Shown here in pieces: positions 35,748 through 49,328 of a stretch of DNA of 64,000 bases. The stretch lies in the NCBI GenBank assembly GCA_947650365.1, contig OX393549.1, positions 86,796,900-86,860,899 on the forward strand. Direction: 5' to 3'. The position numbers and the translations under genes are program-made. The DNA is from Chamaelirium japonicum. Taxonomy: Eukaryota; Streptophyta; Magnoliopsida; Liliales; Melanthiaceae. The notes under the pieces were generated by a model that was not told the origin of the DNA, did not search any database, and saw nothing but the letters and a program-made list of their open reading frames with translations. The first letter of the stretch is position 1. Every line of letters begins with the position of its first letter.

Positions 35748-37879
35748 TGTTAGGATTGATGTGTTCTAAGCTTGTAAAACTTTATGTTTTGGTCTAATAA
35801 AGATTGATAGTTATTAATATATGAGATGCATATAGGTGCGTAACATAGTTACGTGTTCTTTAGAAAACAGAGAGCCATGGTTATATGGTAGTCCACTGAG
35901 TTGAAGACTAAGTGGATTGGTCCCGTATAACCTAAATAAGTTCGCAGCTATGATCAGGTTGGTCGCCTCATCATGTTAAGCTGTTGGCGATGACAGTTCA
36001 TGGGATGTCTTCACCATGGTCATCACCAGGCACAGTGTCTGTGGCTGAACGGAACTAACACGGTGTACAGATTAGTGAGCAGACACTGGTACACTAAGCC
36101 GTGTTTCTGCTTAGGGTAAAACGGTCCTAAACCCTGAGGAACCACGACTGATGGACTAACCAGTTGCGTGGTGCTTTGGCGCACCAATGTGTGAGGGTCC
36201 ATATGCAGTGATCCAAAACCACGGTGTACTGGGTTACCCGGCTGGCGTTGCATTAGCGTGTCACTCCTGCAGGCCATCCACACCCCTGTTGGGAGGTGCG
36301 TTCCTTGGTGTGACTTACACTGTACCAAACCCAGGCCTGGTGGTCATCAGTTTGACTGTTGACCGGGTTCGATTACTCGACGGGGTAATCAGAGGTACGA
36401 TGTATAGGTCAACCTGGAAGGAACCAAGTCATATGATCATTCGAGTCTGACGGTAGTCTTCACCGCTCGAAGTGAATCATGGCATCAAGTGGAGGGACAG
36501 CGGGTTTACCACTACTAAGTGGAGAGCAGGGGTATGATGGAGAACATAGTAAGTCTGGGTGAATTGGAGTGCAGCCTGCGTCGCACTCTGGGTGGCTACG
36601 CAGGTTAACTCGAGCTCAGAGGATCGATGGTACACTCGGGTAGTGTGTCGATCGAGCTTGAGTTGGAAGCCATGAACCCCAGTCCCTGATGGTTCCACCT
36701 TATCAACATTATGTACGGTTCTTGAACCGTCTCCTCGGAACACCATAAGCAGGAGGAAGAAAGAAGTATACGCTCCGTGTGTGCTTGGCACTAGAGCACG
36801 GTAGATGCGTAACTACATACGAGTACTAAGGGTTGAGCCCGGGATTAGTACAGAGTCGTATGTAGTAATCCCTAGCCATAAGTGAACTTCGCTGCATAGG
36901 TGCGATGCACCGGGGTATGTTGCGAGTTGACTAGTTGACTTTGCTAGAGGCACCCTCCGGTGGCCTCAGTTAATAGTAAGTAACTAGTAGATATCACTTA
37001 AGTAATGGCCGCTAGGTATCGCACGCTAGAAATGGTCAAAATGAGGCGTCGGGGCGTTTTGGTAAAAACCTCACTCTGCCGGACCTCACTGATTGGCCGA
37101 TCCTAGTGGTGGGACACCTCACTAGGGCCGGCCCTATGATGTAGGGATAAAAATCCCTCATCTATAGGGCCGGCCATATAGATAGGGATGGGGCGATAAA
37201 TCGGTTAAAATCGAGCCCTAAAAAGTGGGAAAACGGATAAATACGCGGAGAGATAAAAGGGAGATAATGGAGAGATAATGAGAGGGGGTTAATATCCCCT
37301 TGGATCCTTATCCAAGGGGTGTTGGCCGGCCCTATAAAGGCACCTATGGGCGCCGGCCCCATGCACCAGAAAAACCGAACCCCCCTCTCTCTCATCTCTC
37401 TAGTTCTCTCCCTAATCTCTCTCCGTTTCCCGCTTGCTACTTCGTCTTCCTCGCGTGGAGTTCTGAAGAAGGAGAAAGGTCGTTCTTCGGAGGCACTCAG
37501 AGATCCGAGAGCGACGTTCCGTGCATCGTGTGAGATCGGGTGAACAAGAAGGTAACATCTCCATTCGTACCGTCGGCATCTTCGCGAACGATCTTCCGTC
37601 TCCATCGACAAAGAAGACAATCCTCCGCGGTTAAAAGATCCGTACGAAAGGTATGTGTAATCTAACATGTAGATCTAGCGAGCATTATGATTTGCATCCA
37701 TGCTAGTTAATCATTACGCTAGATTGCCGTTAGGGTTTTTTGATTCTCGTGCATACACATGCACACATATGTAGATTAGTTTCTGTGAAAAATTAAATCG
37801 TGTAACGTGCACCATGAACGGTCTTTCGACCGCCAAATCGCTTCCGCTGCGAGCCTCTGACTCGGATTAACATCCAACA
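35748..37879 (+). repeat. LTR2 of inner array (shared by both units)
   Basis: Same 2132-bp length and ends as LTR1. It follows the INT1 polypurine tract and precedes the INT2 primer site. By eye it shares more variants with LTR3 than with LTR1 along its whole length, with about six private bases. Confidence 0.95.
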
Positions 37880-37881
37880 AT

Positions 37882-37893
37882 TGGTATCAGAGC
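37882..37893 (+). promoter_or_regulatory. Primer binding site (tRNA-iMet), INT2
   Basis: TGGTATCAGAGC two bases after LTR2. Confidence 0.95.
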
Positions 37894-39630
37894 CGCATTA
37901 GTGGTGTGCGTTTCACGTTTTTTCATGAAACAAACATATGGGCGCATGATGAATGCGTGAGATCATCGGGGTTCATACGCTTAGATCATGCATATATATA
38001 GATTGTGCTTGTTCTATTAATCATTCTTGCAGGGCGCCGCTATAAAAAATCTAGATCTATGCTTTGTGCTTGCTACCGGGGGTCGGACCCCGAGTTAGCA
38101 ATTGTCTGGATTTGCTTTTTGTGTGTGGATATGTAATTGAGCCATAGATTGGGCGAGCGATGGGGTTTGTCCATCCTCGGTTTCCCATGGCCTTTTTTCT
38201 AGGTGTGTTTTCTTTTCTTTCTAGGAAATTGTGTACGACCGAGCACTTGCTCGTAGCGTACTAGAATTTTTCGGTTACAGATCGAGAAGAAAGTTATGCC
38301 AAAGAAATCCACCATCGGGAGCGGAAGCGGAACTCTGGAGGATGAAGACGCTCCGGCAAAGTGTTCGCGAGCGCGACGAAGAAGCCGGACCGAGGAACCT
38401 TGCAAAGAAAGCTAGATGCCTGCGCTGTGCTAATTAGGTTCAGGGGTCGGACCCTGAACTTAATTCAGTTTATTTAATGGTTGCTTTCTTTAATTAGTTC
38501 TTTATGCTTCATATCGAACCCCGATGAGATAATGTGATTATCTGTTTTCAGAGGGATGCCTTTCCCCTCCGGTCCAAGCGACTGTTTGAGGTTAGGATCC
38601 CGCTAAATGACGCCTATTATTTAGTTGACTTTTGATGTTAGTGGAATCCCATCACATATGGTTATGCCACCATTAGGAGAGCACCCGACTAGTCGGGTGT
38701 GCCTATTTGGCCAGCATCGAAATCAAAGATGAGATGGAGATCCATTGAACATCAATTGTCAAATCTATAAGCGAGGCGCCATGACTAGTGGGAGTCCTTT
38801 CCAGTGAGTCTGACTCTAGGATTAGCTCCAGAGCATTAGCGTGATAACCAATTTTGCAAAGCATCGATACTCTTGGAATATGTAATGTGACCCTTGAATG
38901 GAGAAATCCACTTGAGGCAGGGACTATGATATTCCGAGAGTGATTAATGCTAGGCGAAGGGTTTGAACGCTAGTGGGAGCATGGTGTGACCAGGGTCTAG
39001 TATTTAGGAGGTCGCTACCTTTGCATTTGCATAAATTCATACTCGCAAAATAACCCTCAGATTTATAAGGGATGCAAGAGAGGACTTTTATAAGATCCTC
39101 TGGCCTCCACGGCCAGTCGTTTTGTGTTTGGGTGGGGATGCATAACTTCACACCCCCTAGGGTGGGAGCTGTGTATTTCCATGCCAAATTACTTAATGAC
39201 CTCCCTGTGGATATGGCGATTACGGGGCCAGGAGAGAAGGGCTTTTCATCCCACCCTAGTGGGGGCCGCATGAACTCCCGTGTCGTAATTACTTAGGCTC
39301 GTGGGTAAGCATCCTAAGTACACGTGAGGTATTCATTGCGAAGACAACGGTGATCACGTGGTACTGGCCGAAAGATAACCATGGTCCATCACAGCCCTTA
39401 GTTGGCAGATTTGGATAGGGTCAAGGAAAAGGCCCGTGTGAGCGGATTGACGCTGTATGATGCCCCCTAGGGCAGGTACAGTCGATTCCGAGATCTTACA
39501 TACATGGTTAATTAATCCATGGTAATGACTTCGCTTGAGGGTAGCGTCGACATATGGATATAATTAGCTTGTTTTAAAAATCCATAAAATAAGTTTTTAT
39601 GCATACTCATTATTCAATCTTTATTTTCAG
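37894..39630 (+). other. Leader of INT2
   Basis: Nearly identical to the INT1 leader, with one extra G in the second palindrome (near 38443) explaining the 1-bp length difference. The hairpin (38233-38261) and both palindromes are kept. Confidence 0.8.
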
Positions 39631-42600
39631 ATGACTAAGTTAGACCCCCTGTCCGCTATCCTAAATGACCACAAACTTACCGGTCCCAACTATGAGGACT
39701 GGAAGCGCAACCTGTACCTGGTCCTAAGGATTGGTAAACATATGTCAGCCCTTAATGATCCTGAGCCAGATTTGCCAGGACCCAATGCCACAGAGGCACA
39801 GTTAAAGGCATTCACTGACTAGAAGGAATCCAATGAGATATGTAAATGCTATATAATAGCATCATTGCAAACAACTCTGCAGAAGCAAGTCGAGGAGATG
39901 CCCGACGCTTCTGACATGATGTTGTATTTGAAGGAGATGTTTGAAGGTCACAATCGCGTTACGCGATACCTTACCATCAAGAAACTCATCGGCACTTAGA
40001 TGTCCAATGGGACGCTGGTTCGGGAACACATGATGAAAATGTTTGGGTTCCAGAACAAACTAGCTACCATGGACATTGTGCTAGAAGGCGAGGTGATGAC
40101 AGACATCTTCCTCTCGTCACTATCTGGAGCCTTTGAAGGCTTTGTCACCAACTTTAATTTGAACAAGTTGGCTATGACAAATGCAGAGCTTCTGGGAGCT
40201 CTCCAAGCAGCTGAGGATGGCTTCAAGCAGAAGGGCGAAGCACTTCACGTGCAACGCAGATCCTTCAAGAAGCCTGATAAACCTCAGGGCAAGAAACATA
40301 AAAGGAAACCTAAGTCATTGCCTGTGCAGGACTCTGATGGAGCCTCTGGGTCTGGAGAATCAAAGAAACCGGGCACGAAGTGCTTCCGGTGTGGCCAGAA
40401 GGGTCATTGGAAGAAGGACTGCAAGAAGCCTCAGAATGCTGGTGAAGGTAATCTACAACTCTTAGTTGTTGAATCATTTCTTTCAAGTAATAGTACTTTT
40501 GCTAGTTGGATTGTGGATTCTGGATCCACTAACCATGCCTGTAACTCTCTTCAGGGGTTTCGGGAAAGCAGAAGATTGCTTGATGGAGAAGTGACCCTGA
40601 GCATGGGAACTGAGGCCGTGGCTGCTGCTGAAGCTATTGGAGATGTTAATCTTAGTTTTTCGAATAATAAGACTTTGACACTTAGAGATGTCTTTTATGT
40701 ACCGTCCTTGCGACGTAACTTAATTTCTGTTTCTTCTTTAGTTAATGAAGGTTATTCAGTTTATTTTGATGCTTCTGGTGTGTCGTTTAAACTGAATGGA
40801 ACTTTTATAATAAGAGGAATGGTTCAGAATCATCTCTATGTTGTAAGTCCTAAATTTGAAAAAGATAACATAATAACTTCAGCATTTAATGTTAATTCAT
40901 CTAAGCGTAAGAATCCTTCGGAAAATTTAACCCACTTGTGGCACTTACGATTTGGGCATATTGCCTTAGATAGGATCCATAGAATGGTGAAGGCCGGGCT
41001 TCTGGAAACAGATCCTACGGAGATCCTTCCCACCTGTGAATCCTGCCTGGAAGGCAAAATGACCAAGAGGTCCTTTAAAGGCAAAGGAGTAAGAGCTACC
41101 GAGGTGTTAGAGTTAATCCATTCGGATGTATGTGGACCCATGAACGTCAAGGCGATAGGAGGCCATGAGTATTTCATCACATTCATTGATGATTACTCAA
41201 GATATGGTTACATTTACCTGATGCATCGGAAGTCGGAATCCTTTGACATGTTCAAAGAGTTCAGGGCTGAAGTAGAAAAGCAGACAGGTAAATATATAAA
41301 AACCCTTCGATCTGATCAAGGAAGTGAATACCTATCTGACGAGTTCCTAGGGTATTTGGTGGAGCATGGGATAAAATCCCAGTTAACTGCTCCAGGTACC
41401 CCACAACAGAATGGAGTTTTCGAGAGAAGGAATCGAACCTTGTTGGACATGGTTCGTAGCATGATGAGTTACGCCAGTTTACCAATGACCTTTTGGGGAT
41501 ATGCCCTACAAACAGCAGTTTATATTCTGAATCACGTTCCGTCTAAGTCAGTGCCTCTGACCCCTAGAGAACTGTGGTCAAAGCGAAAGCCATTGATACA
41601 GCATTTCAGAATATGGGGATGCCCTGCACATGTGCGAAGGGATAAGAGGGAAAAGATGGAATCTAAAACCAGAGTATGCTTATTTGTAGGGTATTCCAAG
41701 GAGACCAAAGGTGGTCTATTTTATGATCCTGAGGAAAAGAAAGTGATCGTTTCTACGAACGCCTATTTCCTAGAACAGGATTATATTGTAGACCACAAAC
41801 CTACTAGTAAGGTAGTTCTGGATGAACTGCTGGGTACTAGTTCAGATAGCGCATCCAAAAGCATAGTGGGAACTGACATTACAGATAATAATATACCAGA
41901 TACTGTAGAACCTGTTAATCCTGTAACACCACCACCACCTCGTCGCAGTGGGAGAAACATCAGAGCTCCTGACAGATACTATGGAGAAACCTTATTGGTT
42001 GATCCAGAGGGTCAGGAGGATGACCCACTGAGCTACGATGAGGCAGTGGGAGCTTCTGACAGCTCTGACTGGCAAAAGGCTATGGAGGTAGAAATTGAAT
42101 CAATGTCCCATAACGCAGTCTGGACTCCTGTTACACCATCATCCAATATTAAACCTATTGGGTGTAAGTGGGTGTATAAGAAGAAGAGAGGATCCGATGG
42201 TATAATAGAGACTTATAAAGCTAGATTGGTTGCCAAGGGTTACACCCAGAGAGAAGGGATCGACTTTGACGAAACCTTCTCGCCGGTAGCTATGATAAAG
42301 TCTATTCGGATCCTCCTATCCATTGCAACCCATTATGACTGGGAGATCTGGCAAATGGATATCAAGACAGCATTCCTTAATGGAAATTTGGAAGAAGACA
42401 TTTATATGATTCAGCCACCAGGCTTTGAGTCAGAGGGTCAGGAACATCTAGTTTGCAAGTTGCAGAAGTCCATTTATGGACTAAAGCAAGCATCTAGAAG
42501 TTGGAACATCCATTTTGATCAGGCAATCCAGTCATATGGATTTACTCAAAACGAGGATGAACCATGTGTATACAAGAGGACTGATAAGACCACAGTAGTA

Positions 42601-43596
42601 TATTTGATACTTTACGTAGACGATATTCTGCTCATTGGAAATGATGTAGGAATATTGTCAATGGTAAAGGTCTGGTTGTCAACACAGTTCGATATGAAAG
42701 ACCTAGGTGAAGCGAGTTATGTTTTGGGGATCAAGGTAACACGTGATCGCCAGAACAGGATTCTCTCGCTGTCACAGGCTACGTATATAGATAAGGTTAT
42801 GGCTAGATTTGATATGCAAAACTCCAAGAAGGGTTTTGTGCCATTTAGACATGGCGTAAAACTGTCTAAGGAACAATGTCCTAAGACACCTGAGGAGAGA
42901 GCAGAAATGCAGAAGATACCTTATGCTTCGGCATTAGGTAGTCTAATGTATGCTATGCATTGTACAAGGCCTGATATCTGTTTCACAGTAGGAATGATGG
43001 GTCGGTTTCAGTCGAATCCGGGTCCAGATCACTGGACAGCTGTGAAGTGTATACTCAAGTACCTTCGTAGAACAAAGGACTATGAGTTGGTTTACACTGG
43101 ACAAGAACTGACACCGATTGGATATACAGATTCTGACTTTATGTCAGATTTGGAATCCAGAAAGTCGACATCAGGTTTTGTGTTTATGCTAGGAGGAGGA
43201 GCGGTTAGTTGGCAGAGTGTGAAGCAGAAATGCATCGCAGACTCTACCACAGAGGCTGAGTACGTTGCAGCGTGCGAGGCAGCCAAAGAGGCGGTATGGC
43301 TCAAGAAATTCCTTACGGATTTGGGATGTGTACCAGAGGCCCAGTTACCTATTGTGCTTTACTGCGACAATAGTGGGGCGGTAGCACAAGCTAAGGAGCC
43401 AAGACATCACCAAAAGGGGAAGCACATCGAGCGCAAGTTCCACTTGATTCGGCAGTTTCAAAAGCAAGGGCGAGTAGCGGTGACGCAGATTGCATCTACA
43501 GATAATGTTGCTGATCCTTTCACAAAGGCAATACCTACCAAGGCATTCGAGCGACATGTGGACGCGATGGGAGTCAAAACCGTTTTGCTTCGCTAG
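39631..43596 (+). pseudogene. INT2 gag-pol polyprotein, two nonsense codons in gag
   Basis: Homologous to the intact 1321-aa frame throughout and without frameshift, but codon 64 (Trp in INT1) is TAG at 39820-39822 and codon 123 (Lys) is TAG at 39997-39999. From the ATG at 40000 a 1198-residue frame runs to the normal stop. Protease DSG, zinc knuckle, YVDD and the RNase H residues are all present. The integrase has RSDQGSEY where INT1 has RSDRGGEY, and VFERRNR for VSERRNR; the catalytic residues themselves remain. Without readthrough it makes no full gag, so this unit would depend on proteins from another copy. Confidence 0.95.
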
Positions 43597-43610
43597 ACCA
43601 AGTGGGAGAT

Positions 43611-45742
43611 TGTAAGGATTGATGTGTTCTAAGCTTGTAAAACTTTATGTTTTGGTCTAATAAAGATTGATAGTTATTAATATATGAGATGCATATAGGT
43701 GCGTAACATAGTTACGTGTTCTTTAGAGAACAGAGAGCCATGGTTATATGGTAGTCCACTGAGTTGAAGACTAAGTGGATTGGTCCCGTATAACCTAAAT
43801 AAGTTCGCAGCTATGATCAGGTTGGTCGCCTCATCATGTTAAGCTGTTGGCGATGACAGTTCATGGGATGTCTTCACCATGGTCATCACCAGGCACAGTG
43901 TCTGTGGCTGAACGGAACTAACACGGTGTACAGATCAGTGAGCAGACACTGGTACACTAAGCCGTGTTTCTGCTTAGGGTAAAACGGTCCTAAACCCTGA
44001 GGAACCACGACTGATGGACTAACCAGTTGCGTGGTGCTTTGGCGCACCAATGTGTGAGGGTCCATATGCAGTGATCCAAAACCACGGTGTACTGGGTTAC
44101 CCGGCTGGCGTTGCATTAGCGTGTCACTCCTGCAGGCCATCCACACCCCTGTTGGGAGGTGCGTTCCTTGGTGTGACTTACACTGTACCAAACCCAGGCC
44201 TGGTGGTCATCAGTTTGACTGTTGACCGGGTTCGATTACTCGACGGGGTAATCAGAGGTACGATGTATAGGTCAACCTGGAAGGAACCAAGTCATATGAT
44301 CATTCGAGTCTGACGGTAGTCTTCACCGCTCGAAGTGAATCATGGCATCAAGTGGAGGGACAGCGGGTTTACCACTACTAAGCGGAGAGCAGGGGTATGA
44401 TGGAGAACATACTAAGTCTGGGTGAATTGGAGTGCAGCCTGCGTCGCACTCTGGGTGGCTACACAGGTTAACTCGAGCTCAGAGGATCGATGGTACACTC
44501 GGGTAGTGTGTCGATCGAGCTTGAGTTGGAAGCCATGAACCCCGGTCCCTGATGGTTCCACCTTATCAACATTATGTACGGTTCTTGAACCGTCTCCTCG
44601 GAACACCATAAGCAGGAGGAAGAAAGAAGTATACGCTCCGTGTGTGCTTGGCACTAGAGCACGGTAGATGCGTAACTACATACGAGTACTAAGGGTTGAG
44701 CCCGGGATTAGTACAGAGTCGTATGTAGTAATCCCTAGCCATAAGTGAACTTCGCTGCATAGGTGCGATGCACCGGGGTATGTTGCGAGTTGACTAGTTG
44801 ACTTTGCTAGAGGCACCCTCCGGTGGCCTCAGTTAATAGTAAGTAACTAGTAGATATCACTTAAGTAATGGCCGCTAGGTATCGCACGCTAGAAATGGTC
44901 AAAATGAGGCGTCGGGGCGTTTTGGTAAAAACCTCACTCTGCCGGACCTCACTGATTGGCCGATCCTAGTGGTGGGACACCTCACTTGGGCCGGCCCTAT
45001 GATGTAGGGATAAAAATCCCTCATCTATAGGGCCGGCCATATAGATAGGGATGGGGCGATAAATCGGTTAAAATCGAGCCCTAAAAAGTGGGAAAACGGA
45101 TAAATACGCGGAGAGATAAAAGGGAGATAATGGAGAGATAATGAGAGGTGGTTAATATCCCCTTGGATCCTTATCCAAGGGGTGTTGGCCGGCCCTATAA
45201 AGGCACCTATGGGCGCCGGCCCCATGCACCAGAAAAACCGAACCCCCTTCTCTCTTATCTCTCTAGTTCTCTCCATAATCTCTCTCCGTTTCCCGCTTGC
45301 TACTTCATCTTCCTCGCGTGGAGTTCTGAAGAAGGAGAAGGGTCGTTCTTCGGAGGCACTCAGAGATCCGAGAGCGACGTTCCGTGCATCGTGTGAGATC
45401 GGGTGAACAAGAAGGTAACATCTCTATTCGTACCGTCGGCATCTTCGCGAACGATCTTCCGTCTCCATCGACAAAGAAGACAATCCTCCGCGGTTAAAAG
45501 ATCCGTACGAAAGGTATGTGTAATCTAACATGTAGATCTAGCGAGCATTATGATTTGCATCCATGCTAGTTAATCATTACGCTAGATTGCCGTTAGGGTT
45601 TTTCGATTCTCGTGCATACACATGCACACATATGTAGATTAGTTTCTGTGAAAAATTAAATCGTGTAACGTGCACCATGAACGGTCTTTCGACCGCCAAA
45701 TCGCTTCCGCTGCGAGCCTCTGACCCGGATTAACATTCAACA
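43611..45742 (+). repeat. LTR3 of inner array
   Basis: 2132 bp. Starts TGTAAGG (one change from TGTTAGG) and ends CATTCAACA. About a dozen private substitutions by eye. Confidence 0.95.
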
Positions 45743-45747
45743 CTAAT

Positions 45748-46221
45748 ATCGATTGGACACACAGGATCTGACTTTGGTGTCAGATGTGCATTCCAGAAAA
45801 TCAATTTCAGGGATTATTTTTATCTTGGGATTAGAAGCGGTAGTTAGTAGAGTATGAAGCAAGTACATCACAGACTCTACCATAGAGGCTTAGCACGTTG
45901 TTGCGTGCGAAGTAGTATATCAGGTGGTAAGGCTTAGGAAGTTCTTAGAGAACTTGGGACGCGTACCAGAGGCTCAGTTATCTGTTATTACAACAGAAGA
46001 GCGGTAAGCAAGGTCCGAGGAGACTAGGCACCACCGTGAGGGGAAACCCATCAAGTACAAACTCCACTTGATCTGACAGTTATAGGAGGAAATGCAAGTA
46101 GCGGTACTGAGGTGGAATCTACAGACAATGTTGCCAATTCCTTTAGCGAATTCCTGCAAAGGCAGCATGTAGAAGCTACAGAGCTCAACACCGTTATTCC
46201 TCGTTAGACCTAGTGGGAGAT
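45748..46221 (+). pseudogene. RNase H tail of outer element gag-pol
   Basis: Resumes exactly where 27880 stopped. Remnants of the TDSDF, SRKS, TEAEY and HLIRQF regions are recognisable but broken by stops and indels (for example TEA followed by a stop at TEAEY). It ends in a Leu-Arg-stop-like tail and a GTGGGAGA polypurine run before the 3' LTR. Confidence 0.8.
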
Positions 46222-48552
46222 TTTTAGAATTGGTGAGGTCTACAGCTCGTAAAACCTATAGTTTAGCTATGTATGGTTGATAGTATAGGAATGCATATTG
46301 GTACATACCTTAGTACGTGTTTTGATTACAGAACAGAGAGCCATGGCTACATGGTAATCCACTTGAGTGGGAGACTCAAGGGACTGGTCCCATGTAACCT
46401 AAATACGTTCGCAGCTCTGATTAGGGTTGGTCGCCCTATCAGGTTAAGCTGTTGGGATGATAGAGCGTGGGTGTCTCCACCACGGTCATTACCAGGCACA
46501 GTGTCTATGGCCGAACAAAACCAACACGGTGCACAGATCGATGAGCAGACATCGGTGCACTAAACCGTGTTTCTGCTTAGGGTAAAACGGTCCTAAACCC
46601 TGAGGAACCATGTCTGGTGGACTAACCAGTTGTGTGGTGCTTTGGCGCACCAATGTGTGAGGATCCGGATGCAGTGATCCAAAACCACGGTGTACTGGGT
46701 TACCCGGCTGGCGTTGCATCAGCATGTCACTCCTGCAGGCTATCCACACCCCTAACGGGAGGTGCGTTCCTTGGTCTGACCTACGTCGTATTAAACCCTG
46801 GCCAGGTGGTCATCAGTTGGACTGGTGACAGATCCGGTTGCTCGGAAGAGTAATCGGAGGTACGATGTATGTTGTCAACCTGGAAGGAACCAAGTCATAT
46901 GAGCTCTCGAGTCTGACGGTATTCTCTACCGCTCGAGTTGCATCATGGCACCAGTTGGAGGGACAGTGAGTTTACCATACTAAGCGGAGAGCAGGGGTAT
47001 GAGGGAGAACATAGTAAGTCCGGGGGAATTGGAGTGCAGCCTGCGTCGCACTCTGGGTGGCTACGCAGGTTAACTAGGACTCAGAGGATCGATGGTACAC
47101 TCAGGTAGTGTGTCGATCGAGTCTGAGTTGGAAGCCATGAACCCTGGTCCCTGAAGGTTCCACCTTATCGACATTATGTACGGTTCTTATACCATCTCAT
47201 CGAAACACAGAACGTAGTTAGAGGAAGCGAGAATTCCAAGCCTACACTCCGTGAGTGCTCTGCACTAGTGCACGGTAGATGCGTAACTACGTGTGTGCAC
47301 TAAGGGGAAACCCTAGGTTAGTGCAGAGACGCATGTACCAATTCCTTGTCATAAGTGGACTTTGCCACATGGATGCGATGCACCGGGACATTTTGCGAGT
47401 TGACTAGTTGACTTCACTAGGGGCACCCTACGGGAACCTCAGAGAATAGTGAAATTACTGGTGCACTTCACTTATGTGTGCCTTGTAAAGTCTCGTACAT
47501 GAGGAACGGCCAACTAGTGACACAAGCGCGTTTTGGTCATACCATGCGCCACTATGCACTAGGGGGGCCGGCCCTAAGTGTTGAGAGACTGGTAAAGGCC
47601 GGCCCTATTAGTTTCAGGAGGTTGTTGCCTCCGATGAAAGGGTCGGTCAAGAGGCTCAGAAAACGGGCTGGTTTTGACTGTTTTCAGAAAACAAGGAAAA
47701 GATAGAGATAAAAGAAGAGATATATAGGGAGAGGTTTGAATCAGTCAATCCTATCCGCTAGGCTTATCCGTAAGGATAAAGCCAGCCCTATATAAGGCAT
47801 AGGGAGAGAGGGGGGGATGAAATTAATGAGCCATGCAAGCCCTAGGGCCGGCCCAAGCCATGGGGGAAACCCTAGCCACCCCCTCTCCTCTCTTCGCATC
47901 TCCTCTCTCGTCTCTCTCTCCCTCGCTTGTGCCATTGGATGACGACTCGTCTTCCTAACGTGGTGTTTCGTAGAAGGAGAAAGCTCGTTGTATGGAGGCA
48001 CTCAGAGATCCATCGACGAGGTGCCGTGCATCGTGTGAGATCGGGTGAACTAGAAGGCGTCTCCCGCAACCTTTTGCTGTCCAGAATCTGCACAGAAAAT
48101 CAGCGTTGTTTCTGTGATTCCGGGAGCTACACAAGTCCAAACGACGTGAAACTTGTTGTAAAAGTTGCGTATCGAAGTTGGCTACCCGAAGGCCAAATTT
48201 CAGCCCAATCGGAGTTCAGAGCAAAAAGTTATGGCCGTCGCACCGAAGCTATGTCGAGCAGATCCGTAGCCCGTCTCCATCAACAAAGAAGAAATTTGTC
48301 GCGGTGAAAGATTCCGCACGCAGATATGATCTCTAACAAGTAGATCTAACATAATTAAAATATGCATATATGCTAGATTGTTCTTCCGCGTTAGATCGTC
48401 GTTAGGGGTTCACGTAGTTGCCATGCTAGATTCATACACGCATATGTAGATCGTTTCGATGAAAATTTTGATATGTAACGCACACCGCTCACGGTCCTCG
48501 GACCTTCACTTTGCTTCCGCTGCGGGCCTCTACCATGGATTTATTTCTAACA
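46222..48552 (+). repeat. 3' LTR of outer Copia element
   Basis: Full-length partner of 20653-22981. The first bases have decayed from TGTTAG to TTTTAG; the end reads TTTCTAACA. GATAG target duplication follows. TATATAA box at 47789-47795. Confidence 0.9.
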
Positions 48553-48922
48553 GATAGGGCATCCATCATTAAACGAGAGTGAACGGGAAACCCATTGGAG
48601 GTCTACAGGATTCGGGGAGGGTTTCTTCTCATTCTAGAGGTGGGTACGGACTATGGTATCTCTTGGGAGGTAATCTATGCGAGGGTTGTGTGAGGGATTG
48701 GTAGAAGCTAACAAACATGTAGCCTTGTTTTCCCACAGAAGTCAATCCCTAGCTAGGTCATCTCCCTAGCTAGGTCATTTGTCGCATGAATCTTGTGTGG
48801 TTTGCTTGGCTTGTGCTTGTTTCAATCTACTCATGATCAGTGGTGGTTGTCTATCGATGGTGGTTCTCGGCATCTTGAGATTCTTTTCATTGTGCACGCG
48901 TGCCTCGATCCGGAACCCAACA
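48553..48922 (+). repeat. Solo Copia-type LTR, right part
   Basis: Continues from the GATAG site and ends GGAACCCAACA, mirror of the TGTTGGG start at 20308. The GATAG at its left is the duplicated target of the outer element. Confidence 0.75.
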
Positions 48923-49092
48923 AAATAGTGGTGTTAATCACTGGAGCTTTTGCCCAAAATAACCCCCAATTGTCATGTATTACTCAAACTGACTCTTGTT
49001 GCTATATGCATTACATTTGTGACCCTCTATAATATTTCAGTCAAATATGCCCTCGGAGTCCCATCGCTTCTCCAAACCCCCTCTATCCTCTA

Positions 49093-49095
<3 letters not shown>

Positions 49096-49191
<96 letters not shown>

Positions 49192-49272
49192 GGCTCATGG
49201 TGTGGTTGCACTGGTAGTTTGGCCGACGGGCAGTGCGCCCATCGAATGGGACAGGCGATCAGACGGGCCCCG

Positions 49273-49328
<56 letters not shown>

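Larger units (their letters stand above)
27886..45742 (+). mobile_element. Inner Copia array LTR-INT-LTR-INT-LTR, target duplication CTAAT
   Basis: Three LTRs of exactly 2132 bp enclose two internal regions of 5730 and 5731 bp. Each internal region has its own primer site, leader, gag-pol frame and polypurine tract. The middle LTR serves both units; there is no target duplication inside. CTAAT flanks the whole array (27881-27885, 45743-45747), within RNase H of the outer element. Such a structure arises by unequal crossing-over between LTRs or by integration of a concatemer. Confidence 0.95.
20653..48552 (+). mobile_element. Outer Copia element (old, decayed), target duplication GATAG
   Basis: It has two LTRs of ~2330 bp (20653-22981 and 46222-48552), a tRNA-iMet primer site and remnants of gag-pol, all on the plus strand. 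GATAG precedes it (20648-20652) and follows it (48553-48557), both inside the solo LTR. Its pol is interrupted at 27881 by the inner array and resumes at 45748. Its sequence is related to the inner array at the level of protein and leader motifs but diverged in the LTR. It must predate the inner insertion. Confidence 0.9.
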
